A stretch of DNA of 64,000 nt from Lucinisca nassula (GCA_963580285.1 OY757015.1:145264082-145328081), one strand, 5' to 3'. Shown: positions 19,766 to 30,713, counted from the first letter of the stretch. Notes: a model not told the origin generated them from the sequence alone. Numbers and translations are program-made.

Positions 19766-21719
19766 ATGGACAAATCTTCAAGGCAAGCAATCATTCCAAA
19801 AATATTTTTGTCTGATCTAGTCCTAAAGAACTTGCAAAATACACAACAGGTATCAAGTACCACTTCATTGGGTAACCTAAATTCATTGATACAGGATTCA
19901 CAGGATTTATCTCTCAATCATGCTGCAGAACAAAATCACAATGCTTTAAATCTAGGATTCAAAGATAAAGGCTTTAGAATAGGGCACCTCAATATTCAGG
20001 GACTAACTAATAAAATAGATCAGATAAAATTACTTCTTCAGTCTGAACAAAATTTTATTCATATATTGGGTCTGAGTGAAACCAAGTTACATCAAGCTCA
20101 CCCTGATACACCATTTGAAATAATTGGCTATCAAAAGCCTTTTAGGCGGGATAGAAAAGAAAACACAGGTGGAGGGCTCCTAGTCTATGTAAAAGATGGA
20201 GTCTCTTGTAGCAGACGGTCAGATCTAGAGCATGAAAAACTTGAGTGTATATGGATCGAAATAAAACCGGTAAAAAGTAAGCCTTTTTTAGTTGGTCATA
20301 TATACAGACCCCCAAATTCCACTGTTCAGTGGAATGAATTCTTCGAAGAAAGTATCGAAAAAGTTTTTACGGGAAGAAAAAGAAATTCATCTGCTTGGTG
20401 ACATAAATAGAGATCTCCTTAATGGTCAAATACACAGAGCATGGACTGATTACATGGAACCATTTGGTTTTACTCAGTTAATCTCTGAAGCCACAAGGGT
20501 AACATCTAACACAAGAACCCTACTTGATCACATTTATACTAACTGTCCAGAGAATGTTAAGTCTGTAACTGTACCCAAGATAGGACTGAGTGACCATTTT
20601 CCAGTATTTCTCATAAGAAAAATGCATAATCGCTCGCCAACAGGTAATCATCACACTATTTCCTACAGATCATTTAAAAACTTTGATGAAGCTAAGTTTA
20701 TCAATGATCTCCAGTCTGTTCCTTGGGATCTTATCAAATTATTTAATGATACAAACGATATATTAGAGGCATGGACAGATCTTTTCCTAGAAGCAGTTGA
20801 CAGTAATGTACCTATTAAACAACATAGGGTCAGGCATAAAAACCAGCCTCAGTGGATAACACCCGACATTCTTGATGCCATAAAAACCAGAGACAGACAT
20901 AAGTCCCTTGCAAATAACAATGAATATAAGTACTGGAGAAACAAAGTTTCCAAGATGATAAAAGAATCCAAAAAGTTACAATATCAGACCTATATAGAAA
21001 ACAATAAGGATAAGCCAGGCAGTATCTATAAACTTTTTCAAGAAGTAGGTGCTGGAAAAAGTTGTAGGAAACAATCCAGTATTTCATCTGTCAGCAATAA
21101 TGGGTCACACATTGAGGATCCCAAGGCAATTGCTGACTCTTTCAACAATTTCTTTATTAATGTTGCTACGAAAATTAAAGAACCAGTCACGAATTCTAAT
21201 CATGAAAAATTAAATGAATTTTGTCAAACGCTTCCAGAAAACACTAAATTTCATATTTCTAATATTGAAAAAGAAAAGGTTTTAAATTACCTTTCAAGTA
21301 TAGACATAAGCAAATCAACTGGTAATGACAATATTGGGCCCCGTTTGCTTAAACTGGCAGCACCTTATATAGCTGATGATATTGCTTTCATTTGCAATCA
21401 TAGTATAAATAATGCTATGTTTCCGAATAAATGGAAAGAGGCTAAGGTCTCATCTCTCCACAAAAATGGTCCCCATGACGATGTAAACAATTATCGACCA
21501 ATATCAATTTTACCTGTTTTGTCAAAGGTTCTTGAGAAACATGTCCATGATTGCCTTTCAGGCTTTCTTCAAGACCATAATCTATTACATAAAACTCAAT
21601 CCGGTTTCCGAACACAGCATTCTTGTGAAACTGCTTTAGTACATATGACTGATTCATGGTTAAATGCTATCGATAATGGGAAAATGGTAGGAGTTGTCCT
21701 TGTTGACTTTAAAAAGGCT
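19766..21719 (+). pseudogene. Jockey-superclade LINE, endonuclease and N-terminal reverse transcriptase
   Basis: This is the first part of a non-LTR retrotransposon polyprotein that nicks target DNA and reverse transcribes its RNA. An apurinic-type endonuclease is visible in order: HLNIQGLTNK, LSETKLH, GGGLLVYVKDG, GHIYRPPN, then after a frameshift near 20370-20385 LLGDINRDLL and SDHFPVF with the catalytic histidine. A linker follows, then RT motifs STGNDNIGPRLLK, NYRPISILPVLSKVLEK, TQSGFRTQHSCETAL and VVLVDFKKA (RT motif A start, ending at 21719). The frame is then cut by foreign DNA. A CR1/L2-like clade is possible; a tree is needed. It is inactive because of the frameshift and the insertion. 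Confidence 0.9.
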
Positions 21720-22044
21720 CCCCGTACATCAACCATAGTGTAGTTTATACTTTACTTTTGGTCCTTTGAGATCAGCGTGAATATTCTGAGAAATCAGAAA
21801 TAAGTTATTGTTTTAGACTCGTATTCTAGACAGGTTTTTAATTTTTGGACCCCAATTTGATTTATATCAGTCTTTGTATCGACTGCCTATTTGCAAAATT
21901 GCAGTATGTTTCCTCTGGCTTTCTTTGCCGGATCATTACAGGGTCACTGATGAGGCTTTGTTAGCCGAAACTACGTAGTATGACCCATCTTCTTTCTTAT
22001 GAATGTTTTCATTGCTCTTAAAGGAACTCATTTTTGATTTTTAT
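21720..22044. mobile_element. 325-bp insertion in the LINE RT domain
   Basis: The LINE frame stops after KKA at 21719 and resumes with FDLVDH at 22045, so the two sides join into a continuous RT motif A. The inserted DNA has no coding capacity and no evident terminal inverted repeat, and carries a hammerhead ribozyme motif. Animal hammerheads are mostly found in Penelope-like elements and small retrozyme-like repeats, so this is probably a (truncated) copy of one. That family assignment is inference. Confidence 0.75.
21941..21986 (+). ncRNA. type I hammerhead ribozyme motif, intact core
   Basis: All core parts are present in order. Stem I is GGGTCA (21941-21946) with TGACCC (21981-21986), six perfect pairs. 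CTGATGA is at 21947-21953. Stem II is GGCT/AGCC with loop TTGTT (21954-21966). GAAA is at 21967-21970. Stem III is the near-palindrome ACTACGTAGT (21970-21979). The cleavage triplet GTA ends at 21980, so self-cleavage is expected between 21980 and 21981. The very short stem III is typical of animal retroelement hammerheads, which are thought to work best as dimers. All invariant bases are present; activity is untested. Confidence 0.85.
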
Positions 22045-23127
22045 TTTGATCTTGTTGATCATCAAATTCTGTTGTCAAAACTTAAATTATATGGTATTGA
22101 AAACGAAAGCCTTAAATGGTTTAACACATATCTGACACATAGACAACAGCAAGTTTCTGTAAACAACAGCAAGTCTGATTTTGAGACAGTTAATTGTGGG
22201 GTTCCCCAAGGCTCCATTTTAGGTCCTTTGTTGTTTTTGCTTTTCATTAATGATTTACCTTTATGCATTGATAATGTTTCTGTTGATCTGTATGCCGATG
22301 ACACTACTCTGTATGACATTCAAAATTCTTCAGAAATGATTGAGCAGAATCTTCAATTAGCTCTCAGTCAACTTCATATGTGGTGCAAAAGTAATGGTAT
22401 GCTTCTAAATGCAGCAAAAACTAAAGTCATGTTGGTCACTACTAATCAAAGACGTCGAAGATTAAATACTTCTGGTCTTAAACTTCAATATATGGGTGAA
22501 TCATTGAGGACTGTTTCCAGTGAAAAAGTTTTAGGTGTCTTTGTGGATGATAATTTATCATGGTCTAACCATGTCAAACATATAACAAAGAAAATCTCAT
22601 CGAACATATGGCTTTTGTCTAAAATTAAAAGTTTTTTATCGCAAACTCATCGTATTCAATTCTACAAATCATACATACAACCTCACATTGATTTTTGTAA
22701 CATTGTATGGGGCAGCACTTCAGAAGCTAATAAAATGAAAATTTATCGGCTTCAGAAACGCGCATGTAGAGTTATTATGGATTACAATGTTGAAGACTCA
22801 CACAAAGCTATGAGTTCTTTGAAAATACTGTCCTTTTATGATCGATTGTTCCTTAGAAAAGCAAAGTTTATGTTTAAGGTATATAATGAGCTGACACCTG
22901 TATATATTTCCGAAAAATTTATATGGAGAAATGAAATCAATACGTCTGTTAATCTAAGATCATCAGCATCTTGCTGTTTCATTCCTCCTCAACCTAAAAA
23001 GGAATGCTTTAAGCAAAGCATGCATTATTCAGGATGTTTCATATGGAACAGTTTACCTAAAGATATTAAATGTGCACCAACTCTTGAAACTTTTCACAAC
23101 CGATGTGTGAAATGGCTAACGAAATAA
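22045..23127 (+). pseudogene. Jockey-superclade LINE, C-terminal reverse transcriptase
   Basis: Continuation of the same LINE with no further stop. It starts with FDLVDHQILLSKLKLYG, then GVPQGSILGPLLFLLFINDL (RT motif B region), the catalytic YADD at 22291-22302, MLLNAAKTKVM, EKVLGVFVDDNLSW, and a C-terminal domain with IVWGSTSEANK, RLQKRACRVI and FIWNSLP. It ends in TAA at 23125-23127. The preserved frame means the insertion, not long decay, is the main lesion in this half. A short 3' UTR probably follows, but its end is not clear. Confidence 0.9.
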
Positions 23128-23773
23128 CAAGTCTATATTTGCCCCTGTAATTAAAATACATATGAACTGGTAAAGGTTTCACAGTCTTCCTGTACATTTT
23201 TGTTTTGTTTAGAAAATTTATGTCTTATTTTGTATGTAATTGAATTACTATACCTGAATTGCAACATTCTCTTCCTAGCTTCTTAGCAAGTAGTTGGGAA
23301 ACATTGTTACTTTACCCTGTTATGATTATTCTGGGATGCCCAATCATATTTGCATGATGAGCATATCAATTTTCTATCCTAGTTCAGACTTAAACCAACT
23401 GAGTTCATTAATTTGTTGAGCATGTCACAGTACATATGCATTGTGCATCTTCTGTATACTTTGTTCTTGTTTTATCATAGCTCCAGATAATTTTTTATAC
23501 CCACTTCGTATTTACTTATCAAAATTAAAACCTTTTCAGTAAACTGAAAAAATGGGTCAGTAAATATACTGATCAAATCGGGAGGTCGTTTCGTATTTTT
23601 ATGAACCTGGTTAACTACCGATTCATTACAATTTAAGCTAGTTAATAGTTCACTGATACTGATTATAAAGACATATCAAGCCAGTAAACAGAATCACCCT
23701 TATGTTTCTGGACAGATGTCTTAGCAAACAGCACACACCCAGATCAGACTACACTTTCTGAACATATTATGCT
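23128..23773. other. no gene seen; LINE 3' UTR candidate then unknown
   Basis: AT-rich sequence after the LINE stop. A half hairpin of the H class (GCAAACAGCACACACCCAG) lies at 23723-23741. Confidence 0.4.
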
Positions 23774-26010
23774 CAGTGTTTGCGCTAGCCGGAAAGTGGG
23801 AGTGGGGCACTCGATATCAGTAGCGTAGACGCGAATAAAAATACCGTCTGTGTCGTAGGACGCTAAGAAACTTTTATGATGCACTGCCAGTTTTTCTGCG
23901 TTCATGTTCAAAGACGCCGACGAGACATCTAAGAAGCTTGATAGGACGATAATTCTATTTTCAAATTGAGATGAATAGTTGTAAATAAGCATGCACTTCG
24001 TGCTGGCCTGGCCACCTGCGATTCACAGATCGATATATGCATGAAAACCAAAGTATTACAAGTTGATCCTACTAATTGTATTTTGGTTAAATGTGGTATA
24101 GAACACGGCAGACAAAGAGATCAGTCTGTGCAGCGATAAAGAGTGAAAAAACGGTTCCGTTTGAACTAAAATGTAATAGCACATAGCCGTGCATTGATGA
24201 CAATGTTGTGGGGAAAAAAGCGTCGGAATGATAAAAATATGAATATGGGTCACTGATGAGGCCTAATTGGCCTAAACTAGCTAGTCTGGCCATGAAAACA
24301 TGTACACTCCATACGTTTCAGTTCTGTGGTATATTCTTTGCTTCCAAAGGATAACCCTTTTATAGTACATATATATTTAATTGTTTCTTTTATCTTCAGA
24401 AAAAGATTTGATAAATTTTAACCGTTTCAATTATAACATACATTACATGCGCTGCATCAAATTATGAATAAATACTGTTAATCTCGTGCAAATCCGCTAT
24501 TATAACCGAGATGTGCGATCATAGCATGCCGGAAAAACTTTATTAACACCTAATACGCCAGTCAATTTACCGGTTTGTGACAAAAATATATTTTTTTTTA
24601 GTGAATAGATACTTGAACCGTATCAGAAGTAAACAACCATCATGATTCAATAATCAAAGGCATTGGAAAACGGCAAGAAACACGTTTTTAAGCGATATGA
24701 AACCTTGTGAACAGTGACTGCACATTAAAAGATTTTCAGGAAGACATTTCATGTGAGAGATGTTGAACAGTCTGATCCAAGTACCTATTCACTTACAACG
24801 TAATACAGGGTCCGAACTTAAGCATTTTTGCCACAAGCAAAATTTAGCTTGCTAAAAAAAATCTACTACGTAAAATGAAAATCAACTCGATTTTTTCAAA
24901 AAACCCTTTAATAAGAGCGGAAATTTTTCAAGAACAACTGCTACAGTAATGATTAACTTGTATGGGTAGTATTAATGCAAATAAAAAAACTGATGACGTG
25001 TTAGTCTAGGGCTGGGTACCGCCTTTGGAAATTGTACCGTGGTAACCACATGTTTCAAACACCAGGTGTTTGTACATCGTAAAATAAAACAGTCAAGTAA
25101 ACAGAGACTCATTACGCGTTTTCTAGGTGTTTACGGTCGCGAAAAATGTGACATTGGCAATAATATTGTCTTTGCAGTTTATCTGGATGCGATCTTTACT
25201 GATTGCTATTAATCTGTCCATGACCTATCACTAATCTTATGCCAATAAATTAGTTAATCCTGTTAACAAATAAGACACGATGTTTTTTTTCCAAATTGCT
25301 ATGGGATAATGAGCGTAAAGTAAGCCAAGATTGCAAGTCATTCTTTTCATGTGTCACTTAATATCAATACCTTCTGGTTCAGGACATGACCACGCCTGAT
25401 GTTCAACCCGCCGATATATAGCGGTTCTTTTGATATTGCGTAAATGGCTTTAGTTGGCTAAGTATTGAGCATATTTTATAATTATTGACAACATTAATAG
25501 GATTAAAGACGTCGGGGTTTTTCAGAAGTCGCCACATGCTATCTACCTGCATTATCCATTTGAACTGTCTCTGGGCAATTTGTGATAAAATTATTTATTC
25601 ACAGTTCGACACAGCGCTACACAGACTGATCAACATACATGCTGTCTTGCAATGTCATCTTTGTCAGTCGTGTTCCGACAAGCAGTGCATATATATGCTT
25701 CCAAGTTTTCACGCAAGATTACTTTGAGCCCCAATTAGCAGGATTAAACTGTTAGGTTTTGATTAGAAACTTATTACCTATTTATCTGTGTTAATCCCAA
25801 GTGACCGGCATGCGGAGCATGCTCTGTTAGTTATTACCGCTATTCATCTCAAGGATCCGATAATTTTCGCGCCCTATCGGTCGCGTCGGCGTCTTTGAAC
25901 TTAACAGTGCTCAGCATGACTAGCGGCGCATTATAAAAGATACTTTGCGTCCCTGCGAGGTTTTTTTTCGCAGCCGACGCTAGTGAAATCGTTTTGCAAA
26001 CATCTTTTTG
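23774..26010. repeat. pair of inverted segments about 2 kb apart
   Basis: GTTCAAAGACGCCGACG (23906-23922) is the exact reverse complement of 25884-25900. Nearby CTTTTATGATGC (23871-23882) pairs with GCATTATAAAAG (25928-25939) with one mismatch. The left side begins CAGTGTTTGCGCTAGCC, which looks like an hAT-type end, but I could not find its matching right end. The pair overlaps the hAT-like element at 24806, so nesting is likely. Confidence 0.4.
24247..24292 (+). ncRNA. hammerhead ribozyme motif, degenerate (G12 mutated)
   Basis: Same architecture as 21941: GGGTCA, CTGATGA (24253-24259), stem II GGCC/GGCC with loop TAATT, stem III ACTAGCTAGT, cleavage triplet GTC ending at 24286, and 3' stem I TGGCCA giving five pairs with one wobble. 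The invariant GAAA is TAAA (24273-24276), a G12 change that should abolish cleavage. This looks like an old, inactivated copy. Confidence 0.75.
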
Positions 26011-26433
26011 TTCTTTCGCAAACATTGAATTAAATGATATAAAATTTCCGATAAAATCCGTCACTTGCCAAAAGTACCGATACGGCAAAGAAGAAAGAAA
26101 ATACAGCGGTTTACCGGTGCACCGGCCTTACGTGCTACGCCTCCTGACCTCTGGAAAGTTTATAATCTAAATTTTGAACGTCGGAATTGCAGAAGCAGTC
26201 GCGGAAATGGCGAGTTATTATTGTCGTCTGTATTATTACTATTCCGTCGTGATATGACTGAAAAATTGTTGAAAGCGACGTTAAACCCGATTTCACACAC
26301 ACACATTATTACTATTATTTTTTTACCGACGATCGGACACTCGCGAAAATTTTTATAGTACAAATATTTTGGCCTCGCATTTTGAAATTCTCACTCGCAT
26401 TTAGCGTAAATGCGAGCTTTATTTCGGACCCTG
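24806..26433. mobile_element. 1.63-kb hAT-like non-autonomous transposon
   Basis: The left end CAGGGTCCGAACTTAAGC and right end GCTTTATTTCGGACCCTG are imperfect inverted repeats (15 of 18 matches). TAATA flanks both ends directly (24801-24805 and 26434-26438), a 5-bp target duplication. CAGGG ends and 5-8 bp duplications are typical of hAT elements. No intact transposase frame is seen. An S1 SINE 3' end is nested near the right side. Confidence 0.75.
26244..26306 (+). mobile_element. S1 SINE 3' end fragment
   Basis: CGTCGTGATATGACTG, AAAAATTGTTGAAAGCGACG, TTAAACCC then a short CA tail. It consists of only the shared 3' module and is nested in the hAT-like element. Confidence 0.75.
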
Positions 26434-26889
26434 TAATAGTTTGCATTCAGACGCATTCTACGGTCGAAACAAACAAGGTTAATGAGTCTACGAACAGCCA
26501 AAAATTTGTTACTTTTTTACAAAAGACTAGATTAACTAGTGAGTCTAGACAACCCGCGTGCTGCTGTTTTAAAACACCAGAGGCATAAAAGGAGTGTACA
26601 GACAGATCAGACTGCACAGGCTTGTCTGTTTTCACCTATCCCACAGTCATATTTTCCGCTAAAGTATTAATGCAACAAACGTACATGCGGGAAATTATGT
26701 GCACGGAAAAAAAAGCAAAACATTTGTGAGACCAGTGAAGTGACAAACTACAGCTGCAGGTGTGAAAACACGTTTCGGATTCTTCTTCTTATTTCTAATC
26801 ACAGCGGATAGCCGTCGGGTAGAGGAAGGGTATTAATTACATACCCTTTCATTGTCTTTGAGCTGACAATCTAGATGGTCATGTTACGA

Positions 26890-27187
26890 AACGTTATGCA
26901 AGGATTACTGCGTAAATACGCGCCATATCATTGTCTCCTTCGTAACCTAAGAAAGGTCTACCGTAAATGGTACGATTTAAATTTTCAACCACTTCGTATT
27001 TTGCATTTTTTAATCCGTAATTTACGAAAATACGAAGCTTATCTGGCTCTCTGTTTTATATTGTACAGAACTGTTTATTATGTACATTTGTATCATATCT
27101 TGAGGGCCTCATGGAAGATTAGCTTCACTTATATGCTAAATGTAGTCACCCTCGTAAAATAAAGTCTTTACTTACTTACTTACTAAC
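26890..27187 (+). mobile_element. LINE 3' end, 5'-truncated
   Basis: TCATATCTTGAGGGCCTC, ATGGAAGATTAGC, an AATAAA at 27160-27165 and a (CTTA)n tail resemble Jockey/CR1-type LINE 3' UTRs with a terminal microsatellite. The upstream ~200 bp contain TACGTAAA and ATTTACGAAAATACG inverted motifs of unknown origin. Confidence 0.55.
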
Positions 27188-27249
27188 AGGATTTGATTCT
27201 TTCTGAAGAGCAAACTCTGTCTTATAAGATTTTTGTTTGTTTGTCCCCA

Positions 27250-27392
27250 ACAACTTAGATCATATGGAGACAGGTTAAAGACTCATCTGAAGTCTGGAAT
27301 GGAACCTGCAAACCCCCCCCCCCCCCCCCCCCCCCCACCCCCCGACTTAAAAGGTGAGCAGTATAACCACTGAACCGCTTAACAACAATAGG
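27250..27392 (-). mobile_element. S4 SINE fragment with poly-C insertion
   Basis: It has the S4 blocks AGACTCATCTGAAGTCTGG and GTATAACCACTGAACCGC (antisense of the GTGGTTA box A region). A poly-C run of about 26 separates them. Confidence 0.5.
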
Positions 27393-27599
27393 CCTGTACA
27401 AAGAGCATGAGATACTGTTTGCGATTGAGCTGCACAAAACTTTGCAGCTAATAACTTGTACTGAAGTGTTAAGATATTTACGGTTAATACATACATATCA
27501 TTTTGCCTCTTGATAAAAATGATATTGTTTGCTATACATGTATGTGGCATTTCAGACAGGTTTGACTCTATATCTTCCCTACCTGGTGGACACAGTTAA

Positions 27600-27888
27600 G
27601 AAAGCCGGCCAGATGTGCGTCTGACTGGTGATCAGGAGGACGCAGGTTCGATACCTGCCGGTGTCGGCAACATTCTTTCATGGAGATTGATCATGAAATC
27701 TTTTCTACTGTCATTCTCTTCCTTCCGTTGACTCAAGAAGGGCAGTTGTCAGTTTCTGGTGAAAGAATGTACACTGTACTGGTTAATCGCTTACATATAA
27801 GCCTGCCCAGGAAAAGTGTGGATAGGTAAACTGACTGGCTCAAAAATAGTGTTGACTGGGTCGTTAAACTCCAACACAAACAAATAAG
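27600..27888 (+). mobile_element. S3 SINE, nearly full length
   Basis: The head GGCCAGATGTGCGTCTGAC, GATCAGGAGGACG and box B GGTTCGATACC (27646-27656) is tRNA-like. The body AACATTCTTTCATGGAG, AAGAAGGGCAGTTGTCAG and GCCTGCCCAGGAAAAGTG ends in GACTGGGTCGTTAAACTCC and a CAAA tail. Confidence 0.75.
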
Positions 27889-28146
27889 GACCCAGTAGAC
27901 AGCTTCTCTCATGATGTGGCTCATGTATTTGCAATTTTGAACAGAACTATCAAATACACCCCTTAGCAAGTTCTCCTAGTATGAATAGAAAAATCCCCTA
28001 CAAATATGTCTAAATGACAAACTGCCAAAAGGCAGACTGAATTTAAACACAGTGTTTGAACAGAAAACCATTAAAATACAATTAAAATCAATTTATCAAC
28101 ATTAGACATCTTAACACTAAGCTAATTTTGGCAATGTCAGGAGAAA

Positions 28147-28359
28147 TTAACCCTTGTTCTGCTGAATATTCATATATGCCACACCCACTACCAAATATCA
28201 ACCAATCAGATTACTTGATGCAAATTATTGCAACATATTCACAATCTGAATGGCAAACAATGTAGATCCTGATCAGATGGCTTCGTCAGAAGCCATCTGA
28301 TATGGATCTACATTGTTTCAAAGATAAGGCATATCCGGGATTAGCAGGACAAGCGTTAA
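28147..28359. mobile_element. T1 element, complete
   Basis: TTAACCCTTGTTCTGCTGAA at the left, CAGGACAAGCGTTAA at the right. The central hairpin is GATGGCTTCGTCAGAAGCCATC. The right end has a GGG to GCG change. Confidence 0.8.
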
Positions 28360-28607
28360 ACAAACAAAAAAAACGTAAGGAACACTAGAACTCTTTATGA
28401 CACTATTGTGACAGTCATAGCACACGCTGACCTACAGTAGAATCAATGCTAGACTAGCATCTATCTGACAAAGATAGCTGGTTGCTCATTACAGGTACCA
28501 TGTATTCTATAGACTTTTGGGATCCATCATTAACCGATTATAGGCAGGAAACCCTTCTTCTCTTCTTCAGGTAAAGTACAGACACCTCGGAAGGCATATT
28601 CTCATAC

Positions 28608-28821
28608 TGGCGTACCCTTAAAGGGGTACCTTGGCAAATAGTGCAGGCCCAGATCAGACGCCGCAGAGCGCGGCATCTGATCAGGGCCTGCACTATTTGC
28701 TAACAGAATTTTCCATCAAAAATAGAATAAGAATGAAAGCATAGGCTTACACCCCTTATATTACAAATGAGCTCGTCAAACATACAGCAATGGGAGAGTC
28801 CACTAGTATACAATGGGTTAA
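28608..28821. mobile_element. T2 element, antisense copy
   Basis: AAAGGGGTACCTTGGC, hairpin GATCAGACGCCGCAG / GCGGCATCTGATCAGG, GCTAACAGAATTTTCC, then GAGAGTCCACTAGTATACAA and GGGTTAA. Confidence 0.75.
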
Positions 28822-28954
28822 CCATGTTATATCCAAATTCATGTTAAATAAACAGTGTTATAAAGAGGTTTATTTGTATAGACAGACAGTTCAGAGCTAG
28901 AATCTGTCTCATCAGCCATCATAGTAACATTTCTCAAATATGACATCACGAACA

Positions 28955-29220
28955 CGCCTATATAATTTTGACCCCTTTGAACCCCACTTTTATACAGTAA
29001 AACTGGGGTTTCTGAGGGTGTACCTTATTTTCTATTTCTGCTCTAAAATATAGATTGTGAGTACACATTAGAACCGCCTCGATGAGGCGGTTCTAACCAG
29101 TGCCACAATCTATATTTTGAGCAGAAATAATAAGAATATCACAATTTTTCATCATAAAATTTTCATTTTTTTGGCGATAAAAGTGGCAATGTATTTGTAT
29201 AGGCGTGTTTTCGTAATGTT
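28955..29220. mobile_element. M1 element, complete
   Basis: ACCCCACTTTTATACAG / AAACTGGGGTTTCTGAGGG, ATATAGATTGTGAGTACAC, AACCGCCTCGATGAGGCGGT, CCACAATCTATATTTTGAGC, TTTCATTTTTTTGGCGATAA and TTTTCGTAATG. A good family reference. Confidence 0.75.
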
Positions 29221-29439
29221 AAGATTGGTCATTGTCAGTAATGACAGACAAACTATTATTATGTGTATAAAACATAAAAAATAGATATGATATGAAATAT
29301 AACTCCGGGGAGATGTGTGCAACAGATAAATATGTATTTTCTGCCCCTTTTAACTGCGGTAAAAATCCTAAACATTTGACCACCTAGAGAACTTGCTGCA
29401 GTTCTCCAAAAATTTTAACGAGTTTGTTTCACAATCCAG

Positions 29440-29560
29440 CAAGGAGTCCAAAAGGTGCAGACGGAATGGCAAACAGTGCAGGTCCTGATCAGAGCAGTAT
29501 TATCTGGGACTGCACTGTTTGCCTTGACCAATCTATCCCAGTTCTTAGGATCAGTATGGT
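29440..29560. repeat. H hairpin, diverged
   Basis: GGCAAACAGTGCAGGTCCTG, ATCAGAGCAGTATTATCTGG, GACTGCACTGTTTGCC. Much of the inner stem is deleted. Confidence 0.55.
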
Positions 29561-29611
29561 AGACCCTTTTAACTAGGCCCGTTTCACAGGGGACATGCCT
29601 GCTGGGACATA

Positions 29612-29762
29612 GAGGATCTTACATGAGTGCTCATGTATTATTGAATTTATTAAACGAGTTGAGGAAAAGGGATAAAATGCAAGGCTTTGCCGAGCATTTT
29701 ATCCCTTTTTCTCAATGAGTTTAATAAATTTAATAATACATGAGCACGAATGCAAGATTCTA
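29612..29762. repeat. 150-bp long palindrome
   Basis: AGGATCTTACATGAGTGC...AAAAGGGATAAAATGC pairs with GCATTTTATCCCTTTTT...ATTCTTGCATTCG-type sequence (antisense) around a ~13-nt loop, AAGGCTTTGCCGA. Arms are about 68 bp with a few mismatches. Confidence 0.75.
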
Positions 29763-29973
29763 TTTATCATATGACATTAAATGTGTATTTTATTCACGAT
29801 TGTTTACAAAAATGTCAACATTCCGCCGTTAGTGAACGCGACATCATTAAGGACGTCGTACATGTAACGTTATGGGACGTATCTAGCTAATTTGCATATT
29901 TAATCCACTAGTGGATTATCGAAAATAATACATGACGTTATTACACTCTCAGACGCGACGTCATATGATAAAT
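29762..29973. mobile_element. possible 212-bp MITE with ATTTATCATATGAC ends
   Basis: Perfect 14-bp inverted repeats at 29762-29775 and 29960-29973, with ACGTCGT/ACGTCC-rich contents and an ATCCACTAGTGGAT palindrome inside. It directly abuts the long palindrome. Confidence 0.5.
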
Positions 29974-30059
29974 CCAGTTTGTTGTACTAGAAATGGATAG
30001 CTTTTGACAGAGGGTATCCATTTATTATTCTTTGTTTTACAGCGCTAATAAAACTATTT

Positions 30060-30178
30060 CAGTTACGTACATCAAGTCAACTGTTAATCAGAGGAGGGCA
30101 AAAACTGGAGAACTCAAAGAAAAAACACCTGATCTTGCAGAACTTGGCATCATACCTGACAGACAATCATACTGAACT
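30060..30178 (-). mobile_element. S5 SINE fragment
   Basis: CAAGTCAACTGTTAATCAGAG, AAAAAACACCTGATCTTGC and AGAACTTGGCATCATACC parallel the S5 copy at 53.4-53.6 kb. Confidence 0.45.
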
Positions 30179-30508
30179 CACAAAACAACAAACAAAAATT
30201 ACTTATCACTAACTACTTGACAATCATATACATGTATAAAATTATGAAGAGGAACCATGGAAGGCTTGAATAAATAATGCTTTAACCCTTCGACTGCTAA
30301 TCGAGGCTCGCAGATGGCATTTTCTTCTTTTTTATTGCATCTGCTCTGTTGAACAGTCTCTAGCCCTCTTGCTATATCCAATTAAAACATGTTAATGAAC
30401 AATGTTACAAACTAGCATCAAACGCTATCACATAGCTTTCACATGTACAAACAGGTAATAAATATACACACAGTGCACACAATATACAGCTATTAACATG
30501 AGGTAATG

Positions 30509-30713
30509 TTAAACTTATCCCTTGTCCTGCTGAATAAGATAATTTTGCCACAGCAAGTTCTGACTATCAACCAATGAAATTACTTGATATGATGTATCTG
30601 TTCAATTCATAAATGGAATAACAAACATTGTAGTTCCTGATCAGATGGCTTCTTCAGAAGCCATCTGATCTTGACCTACACTGTTTGCAAAAGTAGGGGT
30701 TGTCAAGGGTTAA
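30509..30713. mobile_element. T1 element
   Basis: A degraded TTAAACTTATCCCTTGTCC left end, a perfect GATGGCTTCTTCAGAAGCCATC hairpin and GTCAAGGGTTAA at the right. Confidence 0.75.

Noticed and set aside
28885..28935. CTGATGAG on the minus strand near 28904, as a third hammerhead
   Set aside because: No GAAA follows at the right place and no NUH site or stem I partner is present.
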